A program made the position numbers and the translations under genes. A DNA stretch of 64,000 bases, taken from an uncultured Bacteroidota bacterium (lineage in GTDB: Bacteria; Bacteroidota; Bacteroidia; UKL13-3). Position 1 is the stretch's first letter; each line of letters opens with the position of its first letter. The stretch covers positions 1 through 64,000 of the forward strand of contig CAIVZR010000028.1 of NCBI GenBank assembly GCA_903910445.1. Reading direction: 5' to 3'. The notes beneath the pieces are model-generated. The model saw only the letters and a program-made list of their open reading frames with translations. It was not told the DNA's origin and ran no database searches. Positions 1 through 8,603 of the stretch are shown piece after piece.

Positions 1-1670
1 GTAGATTTGCCTCTTTGCGCAACGCCTAAGATTTTATTATTTGGTAAAAAAGCAATACTCGACAAATCGAGGAAATAATGTTTAGATAAAGTAAGGGGAG
101 TAAAATCGGAGGTTCTAATTTTTCCGGTTTCGTTATTGATGATTGCAATTCTAGTAGATGATTTATTTTTCTTGGTGTAATTGTAATAAATAATTTTCAC
201 CTCCTGATCATTTCTATTGATAATAAAGGTATTAATTTTCATATCCACGGTTGAATAGTACTTAGGTATACGCTGTATATTTTGGACTTCCCCCTCGGCG
301 TTTACTTTAAAAATGAAGATATCGAGATAGTGATACACGGTATGGGTTTGTGAAGAACCATTAGATCCCTGTGTGGTATAAGTTGTTATAAAGTATTGCT
401 CGGCCATTACCAAATAACTACCATCATTATTGCTTAATACTTCACGAATTTTTAAAAGAGCTAAATTATTTTTTCCAGCCGTTTCAATTTTTTTATCAGA
501 AACATCTTTCTCAGGAATGGGTTTTTTATTCCCTTTTTTATCCTGACTTGATATGGCCAGCATTTTCCGATAATCAGGAACACTGAAATTTTGATTGGCT
601 ACAGTTACAAACGCTCCGGTGCTATCAACCAAGGAAAGGCGAATGGCAGCTTTCTCTTCCTTTTCAAATAAAGCAGCAACGAGTGCACTATTTTTTTGAT
701 CAACAGAGAGACACAAGTCGATGAGCGTATTATCTCCGCTTGAGACCAAATTAGAGCTTATTTTTTTTTGAGTACGGTTATAGCCTGTGATATAGGTATC
801 AAAACGTTTTCTAAATGTAATTTTCTTCTTCTTTTTTATTTGTTGTTGTTCCAAGAAATAGAAGGAACCTAAATTATCAATTACCACAGGGTTTTGTTTT
901 CCAGAAACAGTTTTTAATGCATTGAATGAAGTTCCAGGTAAGGTATTATGTTTCTTGAGGGTGTACCCAACATTATATTTTTTTGTAAAGGTGGAATCGA
1001 ACATCATGAAGCGATACCGTGAACGGCCTTTATTGGCTTTGCGCTCTCTTCTATTAAATTTTTGTTTAGTATAAAACATGAAATAATTTTTTTGTTCAGA
1101 AAACACCAAACCATAATTTAAGCCTACACCAAAGAACATGCTGTTATGTGCCTTAACAGAGGTAAGAAAAACCGGATCCCCTTCGGCATACCCAGCTTCC
1201 AAATTAAGTTGAGTTACATAAAAATCCACTTGATGTGTTTGGCGATTATATTGATAATAGAAAGCATAATTTTCTCCATCAATTTTTGCAACATCTACCA
1301 GGTATTTGGTGTTTTTTTTAAGCTTTCCAACGGCATACACTTCAAAGTCGTTGATTTTAGTGGTTTCTGTTTGCTTTAATTTCTCGTCGTAGGTGTTTAG
1401 ATAAATGTATTCATGAACATTTTGGTACCAGGGAAACAGCAAAAGATAAGGAATTACGCCCTTTATACGAAATTGCACCATAGTATGCGTGCTTTCGGTT
1501 GATTTAACATGAAAACTACTTGAGGTAAATGATTTTTGTTTTGTTTTTGACCCTATTGTATATTTAACATTAACTGCACCAGGCTTGGAAGTGATTGGTT
1601 TTTTCTGAGCATAAGTACTTATTGTGAATAAGAGAAATAAAATGAGATAAGGTAATATTCTAAATTTCAT
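1..1670 (-). CDS. Large secreted protein of unknown function (partial, C-terminus outside window)
   Basis: An open frame runs without a stop from an ATG at 1670 to the left edge, giving at least 556 codons; the C-terminus is missing. The first ~20 residues (MKFRILPYLILFLLFTISTY, then AQ) are a Sec signal peptide with a likely cut after Y-A-Q. The rest is hydrophilic with many beta-like segments, several Lys-rich stretches and no transmembrane helix. I recognise no domain; the alternating short hydrophobic strands would fit a beta-propeller-like or other exported repeat fold, but that is inference. It is transcribed divergently from the aldehyde dehydrogenase at 1788. A T9SS sorting domain could lie in the missing C-terminus. 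Confidence 0.8.
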   Translation of the reverse strand, partial: MKFRILPYLILFLLFTISTYAQKKPITSKPGAVNVKYTIGSKTKQKSFTSSSFHVKSTESTHTMVQFRIKGVIPYLLLFPWYQNVHEYIYLNTYDEKLKQTETTKINDFEVYAVGKLKKNTKYLVDVAKIDGENYAFYYQYNRQTHQVDFYVTQLNLEAGYAEGDPVFLTSVKAHNSMFFGVGLNYGLVFSEQKNYFMFYTKQKFNRRERKANKGRSRYRFMMFDSTFTKKYNVGYTLKKHNTLPGTSFNALKTVSGKQNPVVIDNLGSFYFLEQQQIKKKKKITFRKRFDTYITGYNRTQKKISSNLVSSGDNTLIDLCLSVDQKNSALVAALFEKEEKAAIRLSLVDSTGAFVTVANQNFSVPDYRKMLAISSQDKKGNKKPIPEKDVSDKKIETAGKNNLALLKIREVLSNNDGSYLVMAEQYFITTYTTQGSNGSSQTHTVYHYLDIFIFKVNAEGEVQNIQRIPKYYSTVDMKINTFIINRNDQEVKIIYYNYTKKNKSSTRIAIINNETGKIRTSDFTPLTLSKHYFLDLSSIAFLPNNKILGVAQRGKS

Positions 1671-1775
1671 CGTATAGGATTTGTGCAAACATAGTAATTA
1701 AATTTACCCAAGTCTCTAATATAGATCATATTTTGAAGTGTTCAGTCTCCGTAGGCTGTTTACCACAATGTTTCT

Positions 1776-1783
1776 TATTTTTG
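1776..1783 (+). promoter_or_regulatory. -7 element TATTTTTG, very close to the ALDH start
   Basis: TATTTTTG matches the Bacteroidota -7 consensus TAnnTTTG. Only four bases (CCCT) separate it from the ATG at 1788, so the transcript would be leaderless or nearly so. Confidence 0.5.
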
Positions 1784-1787
1784 CCCT

Positions 1788-3236
1788 ATGCAACGCATTT
1801 TAAATTTCATTAATGGCGAGTATGTAGCGCCTGTTTCTAATCAATATTTAAAAGGATTTAATCCAGCTATTGGAGCGGTTTACAGCGAAGTGCCGGATAG
1901 TGATGAACGAGACGTAGCGCTGGCTGTTAAAGCAGCAACAGCGGCGTTCGAAGTATGGAGTAATTATACCCAAGAACAACGAAGTGATATTTTATTAAAA
2001 ATAGCCCAAGGGATTGAAAACAGATTAGAGGAATTTGCTTTAGCAGAAACCAACGATCAAGGCAAGCCACTATGGTTAAGCAAAGTGATGGATATTCCTA
2101 GGGCGGTTAGTAATTTTAAATTTTATGCAACCACCGCATTAAGTTTGAGTGGAGAGTTTCATAAAACAGATTCACAAATTTTCAATTATACCTTGCGTTC
2201 CCCAATTGGAATTGTTGGATGTATTAGCCCTTGGAATTTACCGTTATATTTATTCTCATGGAAGATAACTCCTGCTTTAGCCATGGGCAATTGTGTTATT
2301 GCAAAGCCGTCGGAAATTACCCCGATGACGGCTTCTATGCTTGGAGAGGTTTGTAATGCGGCGGGTTTACCGAAAGGAGTTCTCAATATAATTCATGGTT
2401 TGGGACCAAAGGTAGGAAGTTCGATTACGGCGCATCAGGATATTAAAGCTATTTCGTTCACTGGTGGAACAAAAACGGGCGCAGAAATTTCTCGAATTGC
2501 AGCGCCAATGTTTAAGAAGATGAGTTTGGAATTGGGGGGTAAAAACCCAAATATTATTTTTGATGATTGTGATTTTGAGAAGACCGTGAAAATAAGTGCG
2601 GCAGCAGCATTTACGAATCAAGGAGAAATCTGTTTATGCGGATCACGCATCTTCATACAAGACACCCTTTATGAACGATTTAAAAATGCTTTTGTGGAGG
2701 AAGTTAAGAAACGAAAGGTGGGTGATCCATTGCTTGATACATCGAGGGTTGGGGCCATTGTTTCGAAACCTCATTTTGAAAAGGTACTTTCTTATATCGC
2801 GTTGGCCAAGGAGGAGGGAGGTAGTATTATTTTAGGTGGAGGGCCGGTAGAAGTGCCTGGAAGATGTAAGGATGGATGGTTTATTGAACCAACAATCATT
2901 GAAGGGTTAGCGTATGATTGTAGGGTAAATCGGGAAGAAATTTTTGGGCCAGTAGTCACGTTGGTTCCATTTTCTACCGAAGCCGAAGCATTAAAAATGG
3001 CGAACTCCACACAGTATGGTTTGGCTTGTACGATATTCACCGAAAATTTATCAAAGGCCCATCGAGTAGCTGCTAAAATTGAGAGTGGTATTGTATGGAT
3101 TAACTGCTGGCTTGAGCGCGATTTACGTACTCCTTTTGGGGGTGTTAAGCAAAGTGGGGTTGGAAGAGAAGGAGGCTTTGAAGCCTTGAAGTTTTTTACA
3201 GAAGAGAAAAATGTGTGCATCAAGATAGATAGTTAG
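1788..3236 (+). CDS. Aldehyde dehydrogenase, 2-aminomuconate-semialdehyde / 2-hydroxymuconate-semialdehyde type
   Basis: A 482-residue NAD(P)-dependent aldehyde dehydrogenase of normal length. Visible landmarks are SPWN (about 147-150), FTGGTKTG (about 224-231), the general base Glu in ELGGKNP (E248), the catalytic Cys in NQGEIC (C282), and the C-terminal WLERDLRTPFGG. That last motif is typical of the ALDH8/2-aminomuconic and 2-hydroxymuconic semialdehyde group, which act in tryptophan (kynurenine) or aromatic ring-cleavage breakdown. Tryptophan 2,3-dioxygenase lies 1.3 kb away on the other strand, which supports the kynurenine assignment, although recA sits between them and the other pathway genes are not in the window. 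The ATG at 1788 is needed for the usual N-terminus. The gene ends in a bidirectional terminator shared with recA. Exact substrate is inferred. Confidence 0.85.
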   Translation: MQRILNFINGEYVAPVSNQYLKGFNPAIGAVYSEVPDSDERDVALAVKAATAAFEVWSNYTQEQRSDILLKIAQGIENRLEEFALAETNDQGKPLWLSKVMDIPRAVSNFKFYATTALSLSGEFHKTDSQIFNYTLRSPIGIVGCISPWNLPLYLFSWKITPALAMGNCVIAKPSEITPMTASMLGEVCNAAGLPKGVLNIIHGLGPKVGSSITAHQDIKAISFTGGTKTGAEISRIAAPMFKKMSLELGGKNPNIIFDDCDFEKTVKISAAAAFTNQGEICLCGSRIFIQDTLYERFKNAFVEEVKKRKVGDPLLDTSRVGAIVSKPHFEKVLSYIALAKEEGGSIILGGGPVEVPGRCKDGWFIEPTIIEGLAYDCRVNREEIFGPVVTLVPFSTEAEALKMANSTQYGLACTIFTENLSKAHRVAAKIESGIVWINCWLERDLRTPFGGVKQSGVGREGGFEALKFFTEEKNVCIKIDS

Positions 3237-3265
3237 TAAACCAAATAAATCTGAGATTTAATAAT

Positions 3266-3298
3266 AAAAAAACCCATTAGATTCCTAACGGGTTTTTG
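3266..3298. terminator. Bidirectional intrinsic terminator between ALDH and recA
   Basis: Stem AACCCATTAG (3271-3280), loop ATTC, CTAACGGGTT (3285-3294), with one G-T wobble. It is flanked by an A-run on the left and a T-run on the right, so it can serve both convergent genes. Confidence 0.8.
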
Positions 3299-3325
3299 TG
3301 TCTAAATTATTATTGATATGTCTAA

Positions 3326-4369
3326 TTAATCAATTTCTTGTTTTGTTTTTATGGTCGCTGCTGCTGCTGCTCTGATTTTGTTTTCAATCTCGATACTCAT
3401 CTCCGGGTTATCGAGTAACATTTGTTTAACGGCATCGCGACCTTGACCAATCTTGGTTTCATTATAGCTGAACCATGAACCTGATTTCTTAATGATTTCG
3501 AAGTCAACTCCCAAGTCCACAATTTCACCCACTTTACTGATACCTTCACCATAGTTGATATCGAACTCTACCACACGAAAAGGAGGGGCCACTTTATTTT
3601 TAGCTACTTTCACTTTGGTACGATTCCCTACGATGGCGTCTCCATCTTTTATTTGACCAATACGACGAATATCTAAACGTACAGATGCGTAAAATTTAAG
3701 GGCATTTCCACCAGTTGTTGTTTCGGGGCTACCGAACATCACACCAATTTTATCACGCAATTGATTAATGAATATACAAACACAATTAGTTTTATTGATA
3801 GATCCAGTGAGTTTACGCAATGCCTGGCTCATTAAACGAGCTTGTAATCCCATTTTGCTGTCTCCCATATCACCTTCAATTTCGGCTTTCGGAACCAATG
3901 CTGCTACGGAGTCAATTACAATGATATCAATAGCGCCAGAGCGGATGAGGTTATCAGCAATTTCGAGGGCTTGCTCACCATTATCTGGTTGGGCAATAAG
4001 TAAGTTTGAAGTATCAATACCTAACCTTTCTGCATATGTTTTGTCGAAAGCATGCTCTGCATCGATGAATGCAGCCATACCACCTTGGCGCTGGCACTCA
4101 GCAATTGCATGCATACTTAAGGTTGTTTTACCAGAACTTTCAGGTCCATAAATTTCGATAACACGACCTTTTGGTAAGCCGCCTACACCAAGCGCTATAT
4201 CTAGGCCTAAAGAACCTGTAGGGATTACCTCTAAGGGCTCTATACGTGTATCGCTCATGCGCATTACAACGCCTTTGCCATATTCCTTTTCGAGTTTCTC
4301 AATTGTGAGCTGTAATGTTTTCAAACGTTCTTTATTATCGTTTGCTACTTCTTTTGATTCTTTTGCCAT
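3326..4369 (-). CDS. recA: RecA recombinase
   Basis: A 347-residue RecA, the ATP-dependent strand-exchange protein of homologous recombination and SOS induction. Walker A is [10 protein letters not shown] (about residue 75), Walker B is [13 protein letters not shown], followed by the L1/L2 DNA-binding loops ([23 protein letters not shown] spread over ~23 residues, and [22 protein letters not shown] in the central core). The C-terminal domain is complete but has a short, only mildly acidic tail. The ATG at 4369 gives the usual N-terminus (MAKESKE). It is monocistronic: it has its own upstream -7 element and converges with the aldehyde dehydrogenase at a shared terminator. Confidence 0.98.
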   Translation of the reverse strand: MAKESKEVANDNKERLKTLQLTIEKLEKEYGKGVVMRMSDTRIEPLEVIPTGSLGLDIALGVGGLPKGRVIEIYGPESSGKTTLSMHAIAECQRQGGMAAFIDAEHAFDKTYAERLGIDTSNLLIAQPDNGEQALEIADNLIRSGAIDIIVIDSVAALVPKAEIEGDMGDSKMGLQARLMSQALRKLTGSINKTNCVCIFINQLRDKIGVMFGSPETTTGGNALKFYASVRLDIRRIGQIKDGDAIVGNRTKVKVAKNKVAPPFRVVEFDINYGEGISKVGEIVDLGVDFEIIKKSGSWFSYNETKIGQGRDAVKQMLLDNPEMSIEIENKIRAAAAATIKTKQEID

Positions 4370-4402
4370 GATTTGTAATGATTAGATGTTTTTTATTGAA
4401 GG

Positions 4403-4410
4403 CAAAAATA
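4403..4410 (-). promoter_or_regulatory. recA promoter -7 element
   Basis: On the minus strand TATTTTTG matches TAnnTTTG, 33 bases upstream of the recA ATG. I see no LexA-type palindrome that I could name with confidence. Confidence 0.5.
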
Positions 4411-4449
4411 GGTGGTAGGATTCGAATAATATTCGAGTTGGAAAATTAT

Positions 4450-4475
4450 CTGCTAATATTTTTAGCAGGTTTTTT
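4450..4475. terminator. Possible terminator between kynA and recA
   Basis: Inverted repeat CTGCTAA (4450-4456) / TTAGCAG (4462-4468), followed by a T-run on the plus strand. On the minus strand it lies about 100 bases past the kynA stop but is followed only by ATAATTTT, so it is a weak candidate. Confidence 0.35.
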
Positions 4476-4565
4476 TCACTCAAGCGACGTGATATCAAAG
4501 CAGATACACCCCTAAAAGTATTATCTAATAAGGGATTGGGTGTTTAGTATGGAAGCAATATTATA

Positions 4566-5495
4566 TTATTTAGTATTTGTTCCCCAGGCTTCTAATTCGG
4601 TTGAAGACCATAATTCGGGAAAGAAAATGCGGCGTTGAAAACGAGGAGGCAGGTATTTTTGCCAATTGGTTCCTCCAGTTGCTGCAATATCTTCGGGTTT
4701 CTTTTCTAGATATCGCGCTGCACTCTTATAATGCATCAATGGCCATTGAACATTTACTTGGGTATCGTATTCCTTCATCAAATCAATCAATTCTTGATTT
4801 TGCTGTTCAGAATCGGGCAACTGCTTAAATTTTTTCCATAAAGTTTGCCCCTCATATTTTTTTGCCAATGAATATAATTCCGAAAGATATTTTTCTTCAA
4901 ATTGCAATAAGGTCAGCGTTTTTTTGCCTGTAGCCAATTCAGTTGCACCTTGCTTCCAGTAAATATTTTCAAACTGTTCATCAAAACCTTTACCAGCCAT
5001 TGTCTCTCTTTTTGATACTGAAACCAAATTTTCGATTGATGTTGTTAGGATTTCAATTTTTCTGTATTGGGCACTTTGGAAGCCACTTGCAGGAAGCAAC
5101 GCCATTCGATATTTAAGAAACTGTGCCGAATCCATCCCATCAATCATAATGGTAAACGAAGCGATGAGGTTTTTAAAATATTGAACAATGCGATGTAAGC
5201 GTTCTTGGAAAAAGCCGATACTAATTTCTACCGATGCAATTTGTTCTAATTCGTGAAGAATAAGATTGAAGTAGAGCTCCGTAATTTGATGATAAATGAT
5301 AAATATTTTTTCATCCGGGTAGGAGGTTTTAGGATTTTGTAGGGTAAGGAGGGTATCCAAATGTATATAATCCCAATAGGTAAGATAATCCGATTCGATC
5401 AAACCTTCCAAATAGCTGCTCATATCTTGCCCCATCGTGGCATATTTGGCATGAAGGCGTTCGAGTTGATGAATTACTTTTTCGTCAATTTGCAT
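4566..5495 (-). CDS. kynA: Tryptophan 2,3-dioxygenase
   Basis: Heme dioxygenase opening the indole ring of L-tryptophan to N-formylkynurenine, the first step of the kynurenine pathway. The diagnostic run DYLTYWDYIHLDTLL followed by HQITELYFNLILHEL (distal and substrate-pocket region) is clear, as is ASGFQSAQYR in the middle. The longest open frame begins with a GTG at 5534, but homologous sequence begins about at MQIDEKVIHQL, so I place the start at the ATG at 5495 (309 residues). No Shine-Dalgarno decides this; an intermediate ATG at 5513 is also possible. A -7 element (TACCTTTG, 5647-5640) lies upstream. The aldehyde dehydrogenase at 1788 may act later in the same pathway. Confidence 0.93.
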   Translation of the reverse strand: MQIDEKVIHQLERLHAKYATMGQDMSSYLEGLIESDYLTYWDYIHLDTLLTLQNPKTSYPDEKIFIIYHQITELYFNLILHELEQIASVEISIGFFQERLHRIVQYFKNLIASFTIMIDGMDSAQFLKYRMALLPASGFQSAQYRKIEILTTSIENLVSVSKRETMAGKGFDEQFENIYWKQGATELATGKKTLTLLQFEEKYLSELYSLAKKYEGQTLWKKFKQLPDSEQQNQELIDLMKEYDTQVNVQWPLMHYKSAARYLEKKPEDIAATGGTNWQKYLPPRFQRRIFFPELWSSTELEAWGTNTK

Positions 5496-5639
5496 CTTGC
5501 AAAGAAAGTACATTTGCCTCAATTGGAAGGCCACCGAAATTGATAAAGAACCATCCCGATTTTCACCCCCTATTTAAATCGATTCTTAATAATGACAATA
5601 GCCCACCATTGATAGCCTTCTTGCGTATTAAATTACAAG

Positions 5640-5647
5640 CAAAGGTA
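5640..5647 (-). promoter_or_regulatory. Candidate kynA promoter -7 element
   Basis: TACCTTTG on the minus strand matches TAnnTTTG. It implies a leader of about 140 bases before the ATG at 5495. Confidence 0.35.
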
Positions 5648-5673
5648 ATTTTACCCCCAATCATTTAATTTTT

Positions 5674-7227
5674 TTGACTATTAAAAAGCGTCTACTAACT
5701 CTACTCGTTATTGTATTTTCTGTTTTTTCAGCCAATGCAAATAATATCCTGATATCAAATGTTTCCTTGTCGGGACAAAATGGTGTATTGAATTATACCA
5801 TGATTAATTTCGATTTAAGTTGGGATCATTCCTGGCGTACTTCTACCTATGAAAGCAATTGGGATGCGGCATGGGTATTTGTAAAATGGCGACTCAAAAC
5901 ATCGAATGTTTGGAATCATGCTACCATTGACACGCTGGGGCACACGGTACCTGCAGATGCTACGATTGAAACCCCATCGGATGAAAGAGGTGTATTTATC
6001 TATAATGCTTATGATACCATTTCATCGAATGCTTTCACTGGAATCCAATTGCGCTGGGATTATGGAGTAGATGGATTATTTGATAATGATAGTGTAGAGA
6101 TTTGTGTATTCGCCATTGAGATGGTGTATGTACCTCAAGGCGAATTTTATTTGGGTGATGGAGAGCTGACAAAACCAGAAGGACATTTTACCAACGAGAA
6201 CACCACCGATCCATTTTATTTAACTTCGGAAGCAGCAATTACACTAGGAGATGGCAGCGCCGGTAGCATGGGTGATAATGGGGGTAATGGAATGGATTTC
6301 GATGATGACTTTGCTGGCGGAACAGCCAAGACCTTACCAGCTGCTTTTCCCAAAGGGTATAATGCGTTCTATATTATGAAATATGAAGTGTCGCAGGAAC
6401 AGTATGTGGAATTTTTAAATAAATTGACGTATACCCAACAAGTAACTCGAACAACCAATGCACCAACGAGTGCCTCAGGAACTGGAGCTTTGTGCGCAAA
6501 CACATTTAGAAATGGAATTGATGTAATGACGTCTGGAACGAGCCCTGGAACTCCTGCGGTGTATGCATGTAATTATACCAGTAATGCCATCTTTAAACAG
6601 GCATTTGATGGACAAAATATTGCCTGTAACTTTATTAGTTGGGGCGATTTGGCGGCTTACCTTGATTGGAGCGGATTGAGGCCTTTTACTGAATTAGAGT
6701 ATGAGAAGGCTTGCAGAGGAAGTAATATTACACCCTTTATGGGAGAATATGCATGGGGAGATACCACGTTGAAAGGTGCCAAATCAATCATCTATCCTGG
6801 ATACAATAATGAAACAGATACCACTACCGGAGCGAATGCTGCATATCGAGACACCTCAGGTGTTCAAGGCCCGATGCGTGTAGGCAATTTTGCAAAATCG
6901 AACACCGATCGAATTTATTCGGGGGGTGCCTATTATGGTGCTATGGATATGAGTGGTAATTTATGGGAAAGGGTAATAACGGTAAGCAATGCAAGTGGTA
7001 GAATTTATACAGGAGTTCATGGCGATGGAAATTTGGATGCATCAGGATACGCCAACGTTAGCAATTGGCCATCGAATACAACAGCACTTGGAATAGGCTC
7101 GAAAGGAGGGGGGTGGGAATCGAATGCTGTATCATTGCGAATATCAAGTCGGTATTATTCAAATACGACGGTAGCCACTCGTGGAAGATATTACGGAGGA
7201 AGAGGTGTAAGAAATTCACGCTATTAA
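5674..7227 (+). CDS. Exported SUMF1/formylglycine-generating-enzyme-like domain protein
   Basis: 517 residues, starting with a TTG (MTIKKRLLTLLVIVFSVFSANA signal peptide; no ATG gives this peptide). Residues ~23-140 form a beta-rich N-terminal region; from ~148 (MVYVPQGEFYLGDG) to the end it follows the SUMF1/EgtB/PvdO fold: MKYEVSQEQYVEFLN, FISWGDLAAYLDWSGLRP with FTELEYEKACRG, MDMSGNLWERV, and a terminal GGRGVR. I do not see the paired C-terminal cysteines of a true formylglycine-generating enzyme, so it is probably a non-catalytic family member of the type related to GldJ/GldK and other Bacteroidota surface proteins. The next gene, 39 bases downstream on the same strand, is a T9SS cargo, suggesting a shared transcript and a cell-surface role. 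Confidence 0.8.
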   Translation: MTIKKRLLTLLVIVFSVFSANANNILISNVSLSGQNGVLNYTMINFDLSWDHSWRTSTYESNWDAAWVFVKWRLKTSNVWNHATIDTLGHTVPADATIETPSDERGVFIYNAYDTISSNAFTGIQLRWDYGVDGLFDNDSVEICVFAIEMVYVPQGEFYLGDGELTKPEGHFTNENTTDPFYLTSEAAITLGDGSAGSMGDNGGNGMDFDDDFAGGTAKTLPAAFPKGYNAFYIMKYEVSQEQYVEFLNKLTYTQQVTRTTNAPTSASGTGALCANTFRNGIDVMTSGTSPGTPAVYACNYTSNAIFKQAFDGQNIACNFISWGDLAAYLDWSGLRPFTELEYEKACRGSNITPFMGEYAWGDTTLKGAKSIIYPGYNNETDTTTGANAAYRDTSGVQGPMRVGNFAKSNTDRIYSGGAYYGAMDMSGNLWERVITVSNASGRIYTGVHGDGNLDASGYANVSNWPSNTTALGIGSKGGGWESNAVSLRISSRYYSNTTVATRGRYYGGRGVRNSRY

Positions 7228-7266
7228 ATTTAATAAACTATAAAATAATCATACCTTATCGATAGC

Positions 7267-7962
7267 ATGTTTACTTCGGCAACGCTTAAAAAATTAATAT
7301 TAGGAAACGTACTCTTTTTTAGTATTTCAGTTTCTGCACAGAATAATGGAATTTTTCACGGTAGTATTAGCGATGGATTCGCTATGAGTTGTGCTGGTAC
7401 AACTTCGGTAATTGCTATGCCCGTTCATTTGGTGTCCTTTGATGGAGTATGTAATGATAAACAGGTACAGTTATCTTGGAGAACAGCTTCTGAAATAAAT
7501 AGCTCACATTTTATTTTAGAAAGAAGCTATTGTGGAACACGTTGGGAATTTGTTTCCAAAATTAATAGTGTTGGAAATGCAGCACATTTAAGCGGTTATT
7601 CATTTAATGATAAGCTAGACGGAACGAATCGGAGAGCATATTATCGCCTAAAGCAAGTAGATAATGATGGAAATTATGAATATTCAAAAATAATAAAGAT
7701 AGAAGCCTGTCAACGCGAGGCCATAGACTTTAGCATTTACCCAAACCCTACACAAGGTAAAATTAATTTTGTGTACAATGGAAACCCTTCTCAAGTTCAA
7801 TACTTTGAAATATGCAATGTGATTGGTGAAGTATTATATACTTCCAATCAGTTTGAAACCTCTTTAAATATTAGCATGTTACCTAGTGGAGTATATTTTG
7901 TTAGATTGGGTTTGATAGATCATAGCCTAACTCAAAAACTGATAATAGGTGATTCTAACTAA
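7267..7962 (+). CDS. T9SS type A sorting-domain protein
   Basis: 231 residues with a signal peptide ending near SISVSAQ. Residues ~55-150 form a fibronectin-like beta domain (LVSFDGVCNDKQVQLSWRT, YYRLKQVDNDG) commonly found just before sorting domains. The C-terminal ~75 residues are a type A Por secretion sorting domain: FSIYPNPTQGKINF, then a strand pattern ending SGVYFVRL. This predicts export across the outer membrane by the type IX system with cleavage and surface attachment. There is no enzymatic domain, so it is either a small adhesin/structural cargo or an accessory of the upstream SUMF1-like protein. A weak palindrome (AACTAAATTTAGTT, 7965-7978) just after the stop might terminate the pair. 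Confidence 0.85.
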   Translation: MFTSATLKKLILGNVLFFSISVSAQNNGIFHGSISDGFAMSCAGTTSVIAMPVHLVSFDGVCNDKQVQLSWRTASEINSSHFILERSYCGTRWEFVSKINSVGNAAHLSGYSFNDKLDGTNRRAYYRLKQVDNDGNYEYSKIIKIEACQREAIDFSIYPNPTQGKINFVYNGNPSQVQYFEICNVIGEVLYTSNQFETSLNISMLPSGVYFVRLGLIDHSLTQKLIIGDSN

Positions 7963-8014
7963 TGAACTAAATTTAGTTTTTAGTTTAAATACATATTCAA
8001 AACAATTTGCTTGT

Positions 8015-8032
8015 TTATGACTCGAATCATAA
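8015..8032. promoter_or_regulatory. Crp/Fnr-type operator upstream of the nos operon
   Basis: TTATGACTCGAATCATAA is a nearly perfect palindrome (only positions 7/12 break symmetry) with TGA/TCA half-site cores like those read by Crp/Fnr/DNR proteins. It is centred at 8023.5, 21 bp before a -7-like element. A 16/18 identical copy lies before the fasciclin gene, and a Crp/Fnr regulator is encoded 8.7 kb downstream. Confidence 0.75.
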
Positions 8033-8053
8033 ACGTGATTGCAGACGTGGATA

Positions 8054-8061
8054 GACCTTTG
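8054..8061 (+). promoter_or_regulatory. nos operon -7-like element
   Basis: GACCTTTG differs from TAnnTTTG by one base. Its 21-bp spacing from the operator equals that at the fasciclin promoter and would put the operator near -41, the classical activating position. The transcript would start near 8066. Confidence 0.5.
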
Positions 8062-8086
8062 TTTCGAAATTCAAGGTCAGTATCCA

Positions 8087-8578
8087 ATGAAAAATTTAAC
8101 CGTCTATTTTGTAGTCCTAGGTATCTTAACCGTTGCGTTATTATCTAGTTGTGGAGGAAGCGAAACCCGCTCACCCAATGCACCAAATCCCAATGGTGAA
8201 TCTAAAAACCCCAATACCTCTTCTTATGACCCCAATCGAGGGGAAGGAAAATTTACCAACGACAATATTGTTATTGGTTCTAGCTTAGATGCTCCCATGG
8301 CCAAAAGTGGCGAAGCAATTGTTGGCACCAAATGTACTTCTTGTCATAAACTTACCGCTGAAAAGCTTGTTGGTCCTGGTTGGAAAGGTGTAACCGAAAG
8401 AAGAAAACCTGCGTGGATAATGAACTTTATTACCAATCCAGATCCTATGATTGATAAAGACCCGGCAGTTCAAGCTGCCTTAGAATTATGTTTGGTGAGA
8501 ATGCCAAACCAAAGTTTAACAGACGAAGACGCTCGACATGTGCTTGAGTTCTTGCGCAAAAATGACGGCGTAAAATAA
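8087..8578 (+). CDS. c-type cytochrome lipoprotein of the nos cluster
   Basis: 163 residues from the ATG at 8087. A longer frame opens at 8039, but that lies upstream of the probable transcription start and lacks a signal; from 8087 there is a lipoprotein signal with lipobox LSSC (Cys22). A low-complexity Asn/Pro/Ser linker (~25-55) leads to one monoheme cytochrome c domain: CTSCH at 83-87 binds heme, and Met139 in RMPNQSLTDEDARHV is the likely sixth ligand. It is the first gene of the cluster, 25 bp before nosZ. A membrane-tethered electron donor to NosZ, replacing soluble cytochromes, is the natural role and has been proposed for clade II clusters; here it is inference from position. Confidence 0.88.
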   Translation: MKNLTVYFVVLGILTVALLSSCGGSETRSPNAPNPNGESKNPNTSSYDPNRGEGKFTNDNIVIGSSLDAPMAKSGEAIVGTKCTSCHKLTAEKLVGPGWKGVTERRKPAWIMNFITNPDPMIDKDPAVQAALELCLVRMPNQSLTDEDARHVLEFLRKNDGVK

Positions 8579-8603
8579 TATTAATCCTTAAACCCAATAC
8601 CCA

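Noticed and set aside
3768-4151. 127-codon frame antisense to recA
   Set aside because: Lies entirely within recA in another frame and has no domain or promoter; a shadow frame.
5674-7227. Catalytic formylglycine-generating enzyme
   Set aside because: The paired C-terminal copper-binding cysteines are not visible and no sulfatase gene is adjacent; it is better called SUMF1-like.
8039-8086. Longer N-terminus of the nos cytochrome starting at 8039
   Set aside because: It would begin upstream of the inferred transcription start and spoil the lipoprotein signal that begins at 8087.
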